The notes under the pieces: generated by a model | Seen by the model: the letters and a program-made list of their open reading frames with translations, nothing else | Databases searched by the model: none | What the model was told of the DNA's origin: nothing | Program-made: the position numbers and the translations under genes | In this document: positions 45,732-52,919 of the stretch, in pieces | Layout: each line of letters starts with the position of its first letter | How positions within the stretch are numbered: the first letter of the stretch is position 1 | Source of the DNA: Acidimicrobiia bacterium | GTDB taxonomy: Bacteria > Acidobacteriota > Vicinamibacteria > Vicinamibacterales > CAVVIG01 | Length of the DNA stretch: 52,919 nt | Reading direction: 5' to 3' | Assembly: GCA_016871175.1 (NCBI GenBank) | Contig: VFZL01000030.1 | Coordinates: 1 to 52,919 of the forward strand

Positions 45732-46109
45732 TCAAGCCATGGCCCCGTCCACGGCAGAACGGATCGCGGATGCCGTCACCCGATGGTGGGACGCGTGCCA
45801 GCGAACCCGCTCGCGGCCAACGACCAAGACCTGCGGTGACTCGTGACGTACGCCAAAGCGCTTCACGATGGCGTTCGACACCTGCCGATCGGTCCGGACG
45901 TCGATAAGATACCACTCTCTGACCCCAGGCCCGGCTGCGTCGAGCATCTGCTCGTACGCGGCGGCGCTGACGCCGCATGTCGTGCTGTGCTTGAAGAGGA
46001 CGATCGGACGCTGGCGCGAGGCCGCGACGGCGTGGTCCAGCTCGGCTTCTGTGGTCAGCCGCTTGAAATCGGGCGTCGACGGAGGGCGTTCGCGGGCATT
46101 CCGCCTCAT
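45732..46109 (-). CDS. YtxJ/BrxC-like monothiol bacilliredoxin
   Basis: This 125-residue cytoplasmic thioredoxin-fold protein carries HSTTCGVSAAAYEQM, with a single active-site C45 in the position of the bacilliredoxin YtxJ (BrxC) Cys (family form: HSTxCxxSxxA). SPQVLVVGRERVRWHASH with a cis-Pro before it is also typical. These proteins reverse protein bacillithiolation in organisms that make bacillithiol; production here is not shown by this window. No Cys pair and no signal is present. It is divergent from the probable selenoprotein gene (106 bases). Confidence 0.82.
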   Translation of the reverse strand: MRRNARERPPSTPDFKRLTTEAELDHAVAASRQRPIVLFKHSTTCGVSAAAYEQMLDAAGPGVREWYLIDVRTDRQVSNAIVKRFGVRHESPQVLVVGRERVRWHASHHRVTASAIRSAVDGAMA

Positions 46110-46215
46110 GTGCGGTGGCGACCATTATGCCACTCTCGAGGACGAAGTGATAGGCGTCTGCTCCGCTGCGACGTTTCCCGCCGACTCGTCCGAGGTGTGG
46201 TGTATCCTCACCCCA

Positions 46216-47403
46216 ATGCCTACTCTGGCGTGCATGCAGCCGTACACGCAGGCGAGGCGACGAATCTGGTGCCCGATCCTTGCCGCAGCCTCGCTGATGC
46301 TCACGTCACCATCTGATGGCACGGCCCAGGCTCTCCCGCCCGCCGCAAAGGCGCCATTGAACCTGTCAACGGTCGGTCCGCAGATTGGTCAACAGGTGCC
46401 CGAGTTCCGCCTAATGGATCAGAACGGTCGGGCGTGGACACGAGACTCGATCGCGGGACCGAAGGGGGCGATGCTCGTCTTCTTCCGGTCCGCCGACTGG
46501 TGACCGTACTGCAAGACGCAGCTCGTCGAGCTGCAAGGTCGTCTCGCGGAGCTGAGGAAACAAGGGCTTGGCGTGGCCGCAATCAGCTACGACGCGCCGG
46601 CCGTCCTGCGCGCCTTCGCACAACAGCGCGGCATCACGTTCCCGCTCCTCTCGGATGCGGAGTCTGCCACGATCCGCAGCTTCGGGCTGCTGAATCCCGC
46701 CGTGGAGTGGGGCCTCGGGCCCGATCGCGACGACCCCGCGATTGCCACCGAGGTACGGCGCCTGGTGTCGGCTGCGGGACGCGCGAGCGAGATGATGCGC
46801 GGTATGGCGCTGCCGGGGACGCTGATGCTCGATCGCCGCGGCCGGGTGACGGCGCGGTTCTTCGAGGACTTCTACGTCGATCGCAATACCGTGGCGAGCG
46901 TTCTCGTGCGCGCCGGCAGCGGCGACAAGCCAGTCAGCGCCACCCGTATTTCGAGCGAGCAGGTCGAGCTCACCGCGTTTGTCAGTGACGCGGAGGTGGC
47001 GCCTGGCAACCGCGTGTCGATCGTGCTCGACGTCGTGCCGAAGAAGGGGATGCACGTGTACGCGCCAGGTGCCGCGGGTTACAAGGTCATCGGCTTGACG
47101 CTGGACGCGCAGCCCTTCGTGAAACCGCTGCCGATGATCCATCCGCCGTCGGAGATCTATCACTTCCAGCCCCTGAATGAGCGCGTGCCCGTCTTTCAGA
47201 AAGCGGTGCGGCTGACACAGGACGTGCTCATCGAAGGCACTGCGCCCGCCCAAGCCGCATGGCGCGAGAAAACGACGGTGACGCTGGCGGGCAGGGTCGA
47301 GTATCAAGCGTGTGACGACAAGGTCTGCTACAGCCCGGTCTCGGCGCCGGTGTCGTTTGCGGTCGCGCTCAAGCGGTTAATCACGGAGAGGATCAAGCAG
47401 TAA
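46216..47403 (+). CDS. Probable selenoprotein: redoxin with UxxC site fused to DsbD-alpha-like domain
   Basis: The frame is open from ATG 46216 to a TGA at 46501-46503, then continues in phase to TAA 47401-47403 (395 residues if TGA is decoded). The redoxin domain reads FFRSADW-[TGA]-PYCKTQLVELQ; the TGA occupies the position of the redox Cys of a CPYC site, giving Sec96 and Cys99. The downstream part retains AAISYDAPAVLRAFAQQ, ITFPLLSD and PGTLMLDRRG, so peroxiredoxin-like folding is intact. From about residue 250 a DsbD-alpha-like domain (VVPKKGMHVYAPG) ends with Cys366 and Cys371 (ACDDKVC). It has a signal peptide. ATG 46234 is an alternative start. A nonsense mutation of a Cys codon is the main alternative. 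Confidence 0.75.
46501..46534 (+). promoter_or_regulatory. Candidate bacterial SECIS element next to the UGA codon
   Basis: UGA 46501-46503 is followed by 14 bases, then a perfect 7-bp hairpin: GCAGCTC (46518-46524), loop GTC, GAGCTGC (46528-46534). The loop begins with G-U and lies 21 bases after the UGA, within the window usual for bacterial SECIS elements that bind SelB. The same bases encode QLVELQ, so the hairpin could arise by chance from codon choice. Confidence 0.5.
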
Positions 47404-47551
47404 AGGATTCGAGGGTTCTTGCGTGATCCCGGGGCGAAAGGGCGCGCCGACCCGGGGGCCATCGACGCTGTGATCGTTGCGCGCCGAATCCGTGTTGGGT
47501 CTATCATGCCCTGACTGCCGACGGGTAAGGTCGAGCCTGCTGGAGGGTGAC

Positions 47552-48151
47552 ATGAGCACGAGCCCGAAGTCGCGTCGTGAGTTTCTCGTTGGGTCGGCCA
47601 CGGGCCTGAGCGCCACGTGGATTGCGGCCCATTACACGAAGATTCTGGCTGCGGGCGCCCACGCCCAGGAGGCTGCGACCTCGCCGGCCTCGAGCGACGC
47701 CGGAAGCCCGTTCGCGTTCTTTACCCGTGCGCAGGCTGCCGACGTCGAGGCGATGGCCTCGCAGATCATCCCGACCGACGACACACCCGGTGCGCGCGAA
47801 GCGCGCGTCGTGTACTTCATCGACCGCGCGCTCGTCACGTTCTTCAAGGACAAGCAGGACGACTACAAGCGCGGCCTCGAGACGCTGACCGCCGAAGCGC
47901 GGAAGGTCGTCCCCGGTGCCGCCGGCTTCGCCGCGTTGCGATCGCCCCAACAGATTCAGGTATTGACCGCGATCGAGAAGACGCTGTTTTTCAATCTGGT
48001 CCGCACGCACACCATCACCGGCTTCTTCGCGCACCCGATCCACGGCGGCAATCACGACAAGATCGGCTGGAAGCTCGTCGAGTACAACGACTCGCTGTCG
48101 CACACGCCCCCGTTCGGATACTACGACGCGCTGCCGCAGTTCCGTGGCTAG
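47552..48151 (+). CDS. Gluconate 2-dehydrogenase subunit 3-like protein with Tat signal
   Basis: This 199-residue protein has a twin-arginine leader (SRREFLVGSATGLSATWIAAHY) and the gluconate_2-dh3 domain (AFFTRAQAADVEAMASQIIPTDDTPGAREA...VYFIDRAL). These small subunits accompany membrane-associated GMC oxidoreductases and help export or anchor them. GGAGGG sits 10 bases upstream of ATG 47552. The GMC gene follows after 22 bases, so they are an operon. No cytochrome subunit is adjacent. Confidence 0.9.
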   Translation: MSTSPKSRREFLVGSATGLSATWIAAHYTKILAAGAHAQEAATSPASSDAGSPFAFFTRAQAADVEAMASQIIPTDDTPGAREARVVYFIDRALVTFFKDKQDDYKRGLETLTAEARKVVPGAAGFAALRSPQQIQVLTAIEKTLFFNLVRTHTITGFFAHPIHGGNHDKIGWKLVEYNDSLSHTPPFGYYDALPQFRG

Positions 48152-48173
48152 CCCCTAACCCGGAGACCAGGTC

Positions 48174-49844
48174 ATGGTTCACTTCACTCCACAGACCGAA
48201 GTCGATTTCGTCATCATCGGATCGGGCGCGGCAGGCGGCATTCTGGCGAAGCAGCTGTCCGTGGCTGGATTCAAGGTGCTCGTCCTCGAGCAAGGCGGCT
48301 GGGGCAATTACGGTCGCGAAGAGCCTTGGACCAAGGACGAGCTCCTCAACGAGAATGCCGAGGGGGATGACCAGTTGATGAGCGATCCCTCCGTGCAGCG
48401 CAACACCTATCGGCGCACGGCGGCTGACAAGGCCGAGCCCAACGGGCACTCCTATGGGTGCGTCGTCGGGGGCGGGACCGTGTCCTACGGCGGCAGCAGC
48501 TGGCGCCACCTGCCCTATGAGTTCAACGAGGCCAGTGCCGTTGGCTCGATCGCTGGAACGGGCCTCGTCGACTGGCCGATCACCTACGCGGAGCTCGAGC
48601 CGTACTACGTGCAGGCCGAATGGGAAATGGGGATCTCCGGGCAGCGGATCGATTCGCCCTTCGTCGCCCCGATGTCGAAGGACTATCCGGTGCCGCCTGT
48701 GCCGCTGAAGGCATCGGGTGCGCTCTTCAATATGGCGGCCGCGAAGCTGGGGCTCACTGTTGTCCCGGGACCGCTGGCGATCATCTCCAAGCCGTACGGC
48801 GGGCGCCCTGGCTGCAACAACTGCGGCATGTGTTCCGACTTCGGTTGCCATATCCGCGCGCGGTCGAGCTCCGCGGTGACGATGTTGCCGACGGCCGTTG
48901 GAACGGGCAATTGCGAGATTCGCCCGCGCTCGTACGTGCGAGAGGTCAATGTCAACACTGGTGGCCGGGTGACGGGCGTCACATACTTCGATGCGAACCG
49001 GCAGGAAGTATTCCAGCGCGCGAAGGCCGTGATCGTCTCGGCGAACGGATCCGAAACGCCGCGTCTGTTGCTGATGTCGAAGTCGGCGAAGTTCCCCAAC
49101 GGTCTTGCGAACTCGAATGGCGTCGTCGGCAAATACCTGATGCTGGGCAATGGCGCGGGTGCCAGCGGCCTTCTCGAGCATCGACTGAACGACTACAAGG
49201 GTCCGGTAAGCGGAGCGGGCATCGTGGACTTCGTGCCAACCGATCCGAAGCGCGGCTTCTACGGCGGCGGCCGTCTCACCGCGCGCGGGTACGACTACCC
49301 GATCAACTACGGGCTGAACGGCCTGCACCCTGAATCACCCAAGTGGGGCGCTGGCTACAAGAAGGCGTTGCGTGAGCAAGCGGGTCGGAAGATGACGATC
49401 ACGTGCTTCACGACCCAGCTTCCCCTGGAGTCGAATCGCATCGATCTCGATCCCGACGTCAAGGACGACTGGGGCCTGCCGGCCATGCGCATCACCAACG
49501 CCAGTCATCCTGACGATGTGAAGTGCATGGAGTTCTTCACGAAGAAGTCCGTGGAGATTCTGGAGGCGGTAGGGGCGAGGCAGATCTGGGCGCGGCCGGT
49601 TCGCGACGCGCGCGGGAGCGCGCACAACCGCGGCACGTGCCGCATGGGCAACAATCCGAAGACCTCCGTCGTGAACAAGTTCCACCGTGCGCACGACGTG
49701 CCCAATCTGTTCGTGATCGACGGCAGCAACCTCGTCACCGGCGGCCGCAACCACCCGACGATGACCATCCAGGCACTCGCCTTCCGCGCCGCCGAGCACA
49801 TCGTGAAGGCCGCGAAGGCCGGAGGCTTGGACAAGTTGGCGTAG
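48174..49844 (+). CDS. GMC-family FAD oxidoreductase (gluconate 2-dehydrogenase catalytic subunit-like)
   Basis: This 556-residue flavoenzyme has the ADP-binding GxGxxG motif in FVIIGSGAAGGILAKQL at residues 12-28, GGGTVSYGGSS, a Cys-rich stretch (GCNNCGMCSDFGCH), and the GMC C-terminal signature GSAHNRGTCRMG followed by IDGSNLVTGGRNHPTMTIQAL, containing the conserved His pair region. It probably oxidises an alcohol or sugar acid and passes electrons to a membrane acceptor with subunit 3. It has no signal itself, so it is likely exported with the Tat-bearing subunit 3. The substrate is unproven. Confidence 0.9.
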   Translation: MVHFTPQTEVDFVIIGSGAAGGILAKQLSVAGFKVLVLEQGGWGNYGREEPWTKDELLNENAEGDDQLMSDPSVQRNTYRRTAADKAEPNGHSYGCVVGGGTVSYGGSSWRHLPYEFNEASAVGSIAGTGLVDWPITYAELEPYYVQAEWEMGISGQRIDSPFVAPMSKDYPVPPVPLKASGALFNMAAAKLGLTVVPGPLAIISKPYGGRPGCNNCGMCSDFGCHIRARSSSAVTMLPTAVGTGNCEIRPRSYVREVNVNTGGRVTGVTYFDANRQEVFQRAKAVIVSANGSETPRLLLMSKSAKFPNGLANSNGVVGKYLMLGNGAGASGLLEHRLNDYKGPVSGAGIVDFVPTDPKRGFYGGGRLTARGYDYPINYGLNGLHPESPKWGAGYKKALREQAGRKMTITCFTTQLPLESNRIDLDPDVKDDWGLPAMRITNASHPDDVKCMEFFTKKSVEILEAVGARQIWARPVRDARGSAHNRGTCRMGNNPKTSVVNKFHRAHDVPNLFVIDGSNLVTGGRNHPTMTIQALAFRAAEHIVKAAKAGGLDKLA

Positions 49845-49887
49845 CCGCCGGAATCAGGCTGGTAGGCCCGAAGCAGGGCGAGGTCCG

Positions 49888-52269
49888 TTAGAAGCGAAGC
49901 AGCCGCGTGTACTTGACCACGAACCCGCGCTGCTGGAGCGGATCCGGACGCGTCGTGGGAGTGGCGTCTCGCCCCTCGCTGTACACGATGAACAGGTCGC
50001 TGCCGGGCTGGTACTCCCACCGAAACCGGACATTGGTCGTGATCGCGTTGGTACTGCTGTTGTACTGAATCAGCGCGCCCAGAAAGGTACGTGGCGTGAT
50101 GGTGAACGTCGCGCGGCTGGTGAGGAGCTTCGCGATGAAGTCGCCCTCGGGGAGTCGCGCGTCAGTGATGGCGAGCCGCGGTTCGAGGGACAGCCTCGGC
50201 GTGACTTCCAGGCGGCCCGAGTAGCTGACCTCGGTCCGGGTGCCACTGTAGAACCCGCCGCGGATGACGCGCAGGTTGCCCGCGAGCCTGCGCTGCGGTC
50301 CCAGACGATACACCGCGTCGAAGTCGTCGTACCCATATCCACCCGGCTGAAGGACCACGCCCGTGGATATCTCGAAGGGCCGCGCGAGGACCTCGTAGTT
50401 TCGGTTGTAGTTCACCTCGAAGTTGTCGCCGTTCTGTAGATCGACGCGAAACGAGCCCTGGCCGATGCGCGACTGAAGTTGGCCGTCCGTGTTGTTGACG
50501 ATGTGGTCGACATTGGCCTCGTAGAAGACCTTGCGGACGCCCTTGATGCGGCGCGGGCGCGGGCTGAACCGCAGCAGGCCGAAGTTGCGGCGGAAGTTCT
50601 GCCGTCGCATGAACCCGATCTCTGGGTTGAAGTCCTCGCCAACCTTCAGCGTTTCGTACAGCACACCGTAGCGATCCGCGTTGTAGTCGAACTGCCCGCG
50701 ATAGCTGGCGGCATCGCCAATGCGTCCAGCCGACCACGAACGCGCGTAGTACCCGTTCATCGAGAGGTTGTCGTAGAAGCCGAAGTTCGCGTCGACGCCC
50801 GCCACCTGATTCGAACCGACGGTCGCCAGGCTGGGCGTTCGGTTCGTGGCGATGACACCGACATTGCTTCGGCGCAACACGTCTCGACGCACACGCACGA
50901 CCGAGAAATTGGCGGCCGTCACATTCCTCGCGGGCAGATCGCCACTCTCAATATTCAGCAGCCCAAGCGTGAAGCGTCCGGCTCGACCGGTGAGGCGGCC
51001 GCCGGCTCGGATCGGCGTCGGCCTCCCATCCTGGAGACCAATCCGACGGCTGAAGAACACGAGTGGCGTCTCGTTCGGGGCGGAGTTCCCGCCGCCTCCA
51101 CCTCCGCCTCCGCCGCCTCCGCTCCCCCCTCCACCGCCGCCTCCGCCGCGTGACCGGACGCTCGCGAACTCGAAGATGCCTTGACCCTCGAGAAAGAACT
51201 CACGTCGCTCGGGGAAGAACTGGCTGAACCGTGTCAAGTTCGCCTGCTGCTCATCGTCCTCGACCTGCGCGAAATCGGTGTTGTAGGTGAAGTCGGAGGT
51301 CAAGCTCCGCGTGAGACCGTACTTCAGGTCGAAGCCGACGTCGCCCTCGAGATCGTTGGACGAGGGCGGCGACGCGAGGCGATTGGTGACCATCTGGGAG
51401 ATGCCGTACGGTTTGAGTTCGAGGTTGTGGGTCCTCTTCGGCACCTCGATCCCGACCAGCGTGGCCGCCATGTTGAAGCGCGTCGCGCCCTGGCCGCCGT
51501 AGGAAGCGGGGACTGGATTGAGGAACGAAGTCTCGTTCTTCCAACGCACGATGCGGCGGATGTTGATGCCCCAAATTTGAGCGCCGCGCTCGCGGTAGCG
51601 GATCGATTTGAAGGGAATCACCATTTCCGCGTTCCAGCCCTTCTCGAACCGGGCTGCCCGCGTGTTCCAGACCGTGTTCCAGTCGTAGTTGTTGCCGTTC
51701 CGCTCGTCGGTGACCAGCGCGTCGCGAATGCCGCCGATGGAGTTGGTCTGGAAGTAGTAGCCGCTGCGGCGGTCGTAGAAGGTGTCGAGCGCGATGCTGA
51801 AGCTGTCGTTCTGGCCTATGTTGAAGTTGTCGCGCCGCAGCTCGTTGGCGACGATCCGCTCGGGGTGGCTGTCCCACATCCGACCGGCGAAGTACAGATT
51901 CTGATCGTCGTAGAATACCCAGACGTCGGTGTCCTCTGTTGCGGCTTGGCCCGCGAAGGGCTCCTGCTGGATGAACCCATTGACGCCGGGCACGCGCTCG
52001 TAAATCTCGTCATCCAGGCGGCCGTCGATCACCAGCGGTTTGTCGATGCGCACGGCACGCATGGTCAGGCGTCCTTCGGCATCGCGATTCGACATCGCGG
52101 GTGGGCTTGGTGGCGGCGGGCCGACGATGAGACCCGCGCCAAAGGCCGGATCCGGCACTGTTTCTGACGTGGATTTCGTCTGCGCGCGTGCGGCAGACGA
52201 CATGGCCAGAGACACACCACTCATCACGGCGGCCATGACCACGCACCGCCCAAGGGCCCTCGCGAACAT
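49888..52269 (-). CDS. DUF5916 outer-membrane protein with N-terminal CBM9-like domain
   Basis: This 793-residue protein has a signal peptide (cleavage near SSAARAQTK), then a carbohydrate-binding family 9-like domain (RIDKPLVIDGRLDDEIYERV, DVWVFYDDQNLYFAGRMWD, NDSFSIALDTF). A DUF5916 beta-barrel region (EGDVGFDLKYGLTRSLTSDFTYNTDFAQVEDDEQQ, FFPERREFFLEGQGIF) follows and ends in a terminal aromatic (LLRF). A near-continuous poly-Gly tract (about 19 of 20 Gly) sits at the beginning of the barrel-linked loop, encoded at 51095-51160. ATG 52269 is used; TTG 52278 is possible. The function is not established; association with sugar or polymer binding is an inference. Confidence 0.82.
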   Translation of the reverse strand: MFARALGRCVVMAAVMSGVSLAMSSAARAQTKSTSETVPDPAFGAGLIVGPPPPSPPAMSNRDAEGRLTMRAVRIDKPLVIDGRLDDEIYERVPGVNGFIQQEPFAGQAATEDTDVWVFYDDQNLYFAGRMWDSHPERIVANELRRDNFNIGQNDSFSIALDTFYDRRSGYYFQTNSIGGIRDALVTDERNGNNYDWNTVWNTRAARFEKGWNAEMVIPFKSIRYRERGAQIWGINIRRIVRWKNETSFLNPVPASYGGQGATRFNMAATLVGIEVPKRTHNLELKPYGISQMVTNRLASPPSSNDLEGDVGFDLKYGLTRSLTSDFTYNTDFAQVEDDEQQANLTRFSQFFPERREFFLEGQGIFEFASVRSRGGGGGGGGSGGGGGGGGGGGNSAPNETPLVFFSRRIGLQDGRPTPIRAGGRLTGRAGRFTLGLLNIESGDLPARNVTAANFSVVRVRRDVLRRSNVGVIATNRTPSLATVGSNQVAGVDANFGFYDNLSMNGYYARSWSAGRIGDAASYRGQFDYNADRYGVLYETLKVGEDFNPEIGFMRRQNFRRNFGLLRFSPRPRRIKGVRKVFYEANVDHIVNNTDGQLQSRIGQGSFRVDLQNGDNFEVNYNRNYEVLARPFEISTGVVLQPGGYGYDDFDAVYRLGPQRRLAGNLRVIRGGFYSGTRTEVSYSGRLEVTPRLSLEPRLAITDARLPEGDFIAKLLTSRATFTITPRTFLGALIQYNSSTNAITTNVRFRWEYQPGSDLFIVYSEGRDATPTTRPDPLQQRGFVVKYTRLLRF

Positions 52270-52320
52270 TCGCCTCAAATTTTACCGGAAGACCCGTCCG
52301 TTCGAGACTACGATGCCGTC

Positions 52321-52743
52321 GTGAGCTCGAGCCGTTCTTGGAGTTCTGAGACGCGGCGCGTGACGTTCGTGCTGCTGCTGCTGCTCATCATCGGCCCGCT
52401 CTCTGGCGCGCCGGTCTCTGCAACCGACCTCTCCGGACCGTGGCGCCTCGAGTTTCAGCAGGATTCGGCGAGCGCGATCTACCAGGCCGACTGCGTGTGG
52501 GAGCAGGATGGGACTCGCGTGTCGGGCAGCTGCACGTCCGGCTTCGAGTCCATTGTGTCCATTCGTGGCAACGTGCAAGACGCACACGTGACGTTTCGTT
52601 TCACGGTCGGCACCGACTCCGGCACGACGATGACGTTCAACGGTCGGCTGAACGCCCAAGAAACGGTGATCGAAGGGACCTGGCGATTCGTGGACGCACA
52701 GGGCCAAACCGGCGGCGGCACGTTTACGGCCACAAAGCGCTAA
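52321..52743 (+). CDS. Small secreted protein of unknown function
   Basis: This 140-residue protein has a signal peptide (FVLLLLLIIGPLSGAPVSA) and a beta-rich mature domain (DLSGPWRLEFQQDSASAIY, with one Cys pair near residues 58 and 71) resembling small lipocalin-like secreted proteins. I cannot assign a family. The start is GTG 52321. It is divergent from the DUF5916 gene (51 bases), sharing one control region. The downstream 52744-52850 spacer shows no gene. Confidence 0.7.
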   Translation: MSSSRSWSSETRRVTFVLLLLLIIGPLSGAPVSATDLSGPWRLEFQQDSASAIYQADCVWEQDGTRVSGSCTSGFESIVSIRGNVQDAHVTFRFTVGTDSGTTMTFNGRLNAQETVIEGTWRFVDAQGQTGGGTFTATKR

Positions 52744-52859
52744 TCACACGGGGCTCCGCCCCACGCCCGGCTTGATAGCGTGCGGGCCCCTACCGCCGCT
52801 ACGTCGCTCCGGCCAGCGGCACGTACACTTCCCTGCGCAGGTGATCAGTCGGCGTCGTG

Positions 52860-52913
52860 GAGGGGTCGTTTAAGTAGATTTCGAAGCGGGTTCGACTCCC
52901 GTCTGGTCCACCA
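52860..52913 (+). other. 3' end of a tRNA- or tmRNA-like gene (T-arm and encoded CCA)
   Basis: GCGGG (52886-52890), loop TTCGACT and CCCGT (52898-52902) form a T-stem-loop, followed by CTGGTCC, discriminator A and CCA (52911-52913). No matching 5' acceptor strand (GGACCAG) or anticodon arm is found upstream. The bases before the T-arm (AGATTTCGAA) resemble a tmRNA 3' end more than a tRNA. It may be a tmRNA end, or an attachment-site remnant left by integration. Confidence 0.4.
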
Positions 52914-52919
52914 AATTTT

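Noticed and set aside
52810-52913. tRNA-Sec gene at the window end, attractive because of the selenoprotein
   Set aside because: The 3' arm fits only a 7-bp acceptor with discriminator A, no UCA anticodon loop is found, and the upstream bases do not fold as a tRNA-Sec.

Overview
The window is GC-rich bacterial chromosomal DNA. Its gene content points to Acidobacteriota, probably the Vicinamibacteria. This rests on three paralogous sets of DUF1592 cytochrome-like and DUF1552 (HXXSHH) proteins, secreted ankyrin proteins, an Oar-like TonB-dependent receptor, a DUF5916 outer-membrane protein, futalosine-pathway menaquinone synthesis (MqnE) and a probable selenoprotein. The assignment is an inference from gene families; no 16S rRNA or marker alignment was possible.

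Layout. Positions 1-107 hold the 3' end of a probable IS256-like transposase. Positions 307-7539 are housekeeping genes on the + strand: a YjbQ-family protein, mqnE, nadA, a superoxide dismutase, the small SRP RNA, then dnaX-ybaB-recR and a DUF4203 membrane protein. A GT-C-like membrane glycosyltransferase with two opposite frameshifts follows (7568-9085). Positions 9373-13709 are a tight + strand run: DUF4956 membrane protein, phospholipase D-like protein, phosphate-porin-like outer-membrane protein and a CotH-like protein cut by an in-frame TAG.

Positions 13821-39043 are mostly - strand and dominated by three copies of a DUF1592 -> DUF1552 unit. In copies 1 and 3 the two genes overlap by four bases (ATGA) and an exported ankyrin protein follows. 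In copy 2 they are 53 bases apart, a small lipoprotein follows, and the ankyrin gene is divergent. A TonB-dependent receptor lies just upstream of copy 1. A frameshifted ankyrin/PQQ-propeller gene lies between copies 2 and 3.

Positions 39209-52743 hold a glycine-zipper lipoprotein, a pirin, a large secreted alpha/beta hydrolase, a thiol-redox cluster (YtxJ bacilliredoxin, TlpA-like thioredoxin and, divergently, a redoxin-DsbD-alpha protein whose redox centre reads UGA-Pro-Tyr-Cys), a gluconate-2-dehydrogenase-subunit-3/GMC oxidoreductase pair, the DUF5916 protein and a small secreted protein. The window closes with a tRNA- or tmRNA-like 3' end carrying an encoded CCA.

Most accessory products carry Sec, Tat or lipoprotein signals, so this is largely an envelope and periplasmic redox region. 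The strongest lead is the probable selenoprotein. The next is the triplicated DUF1592/DUF1552/ankyrin cassette, whose biochemical role I cannot name.
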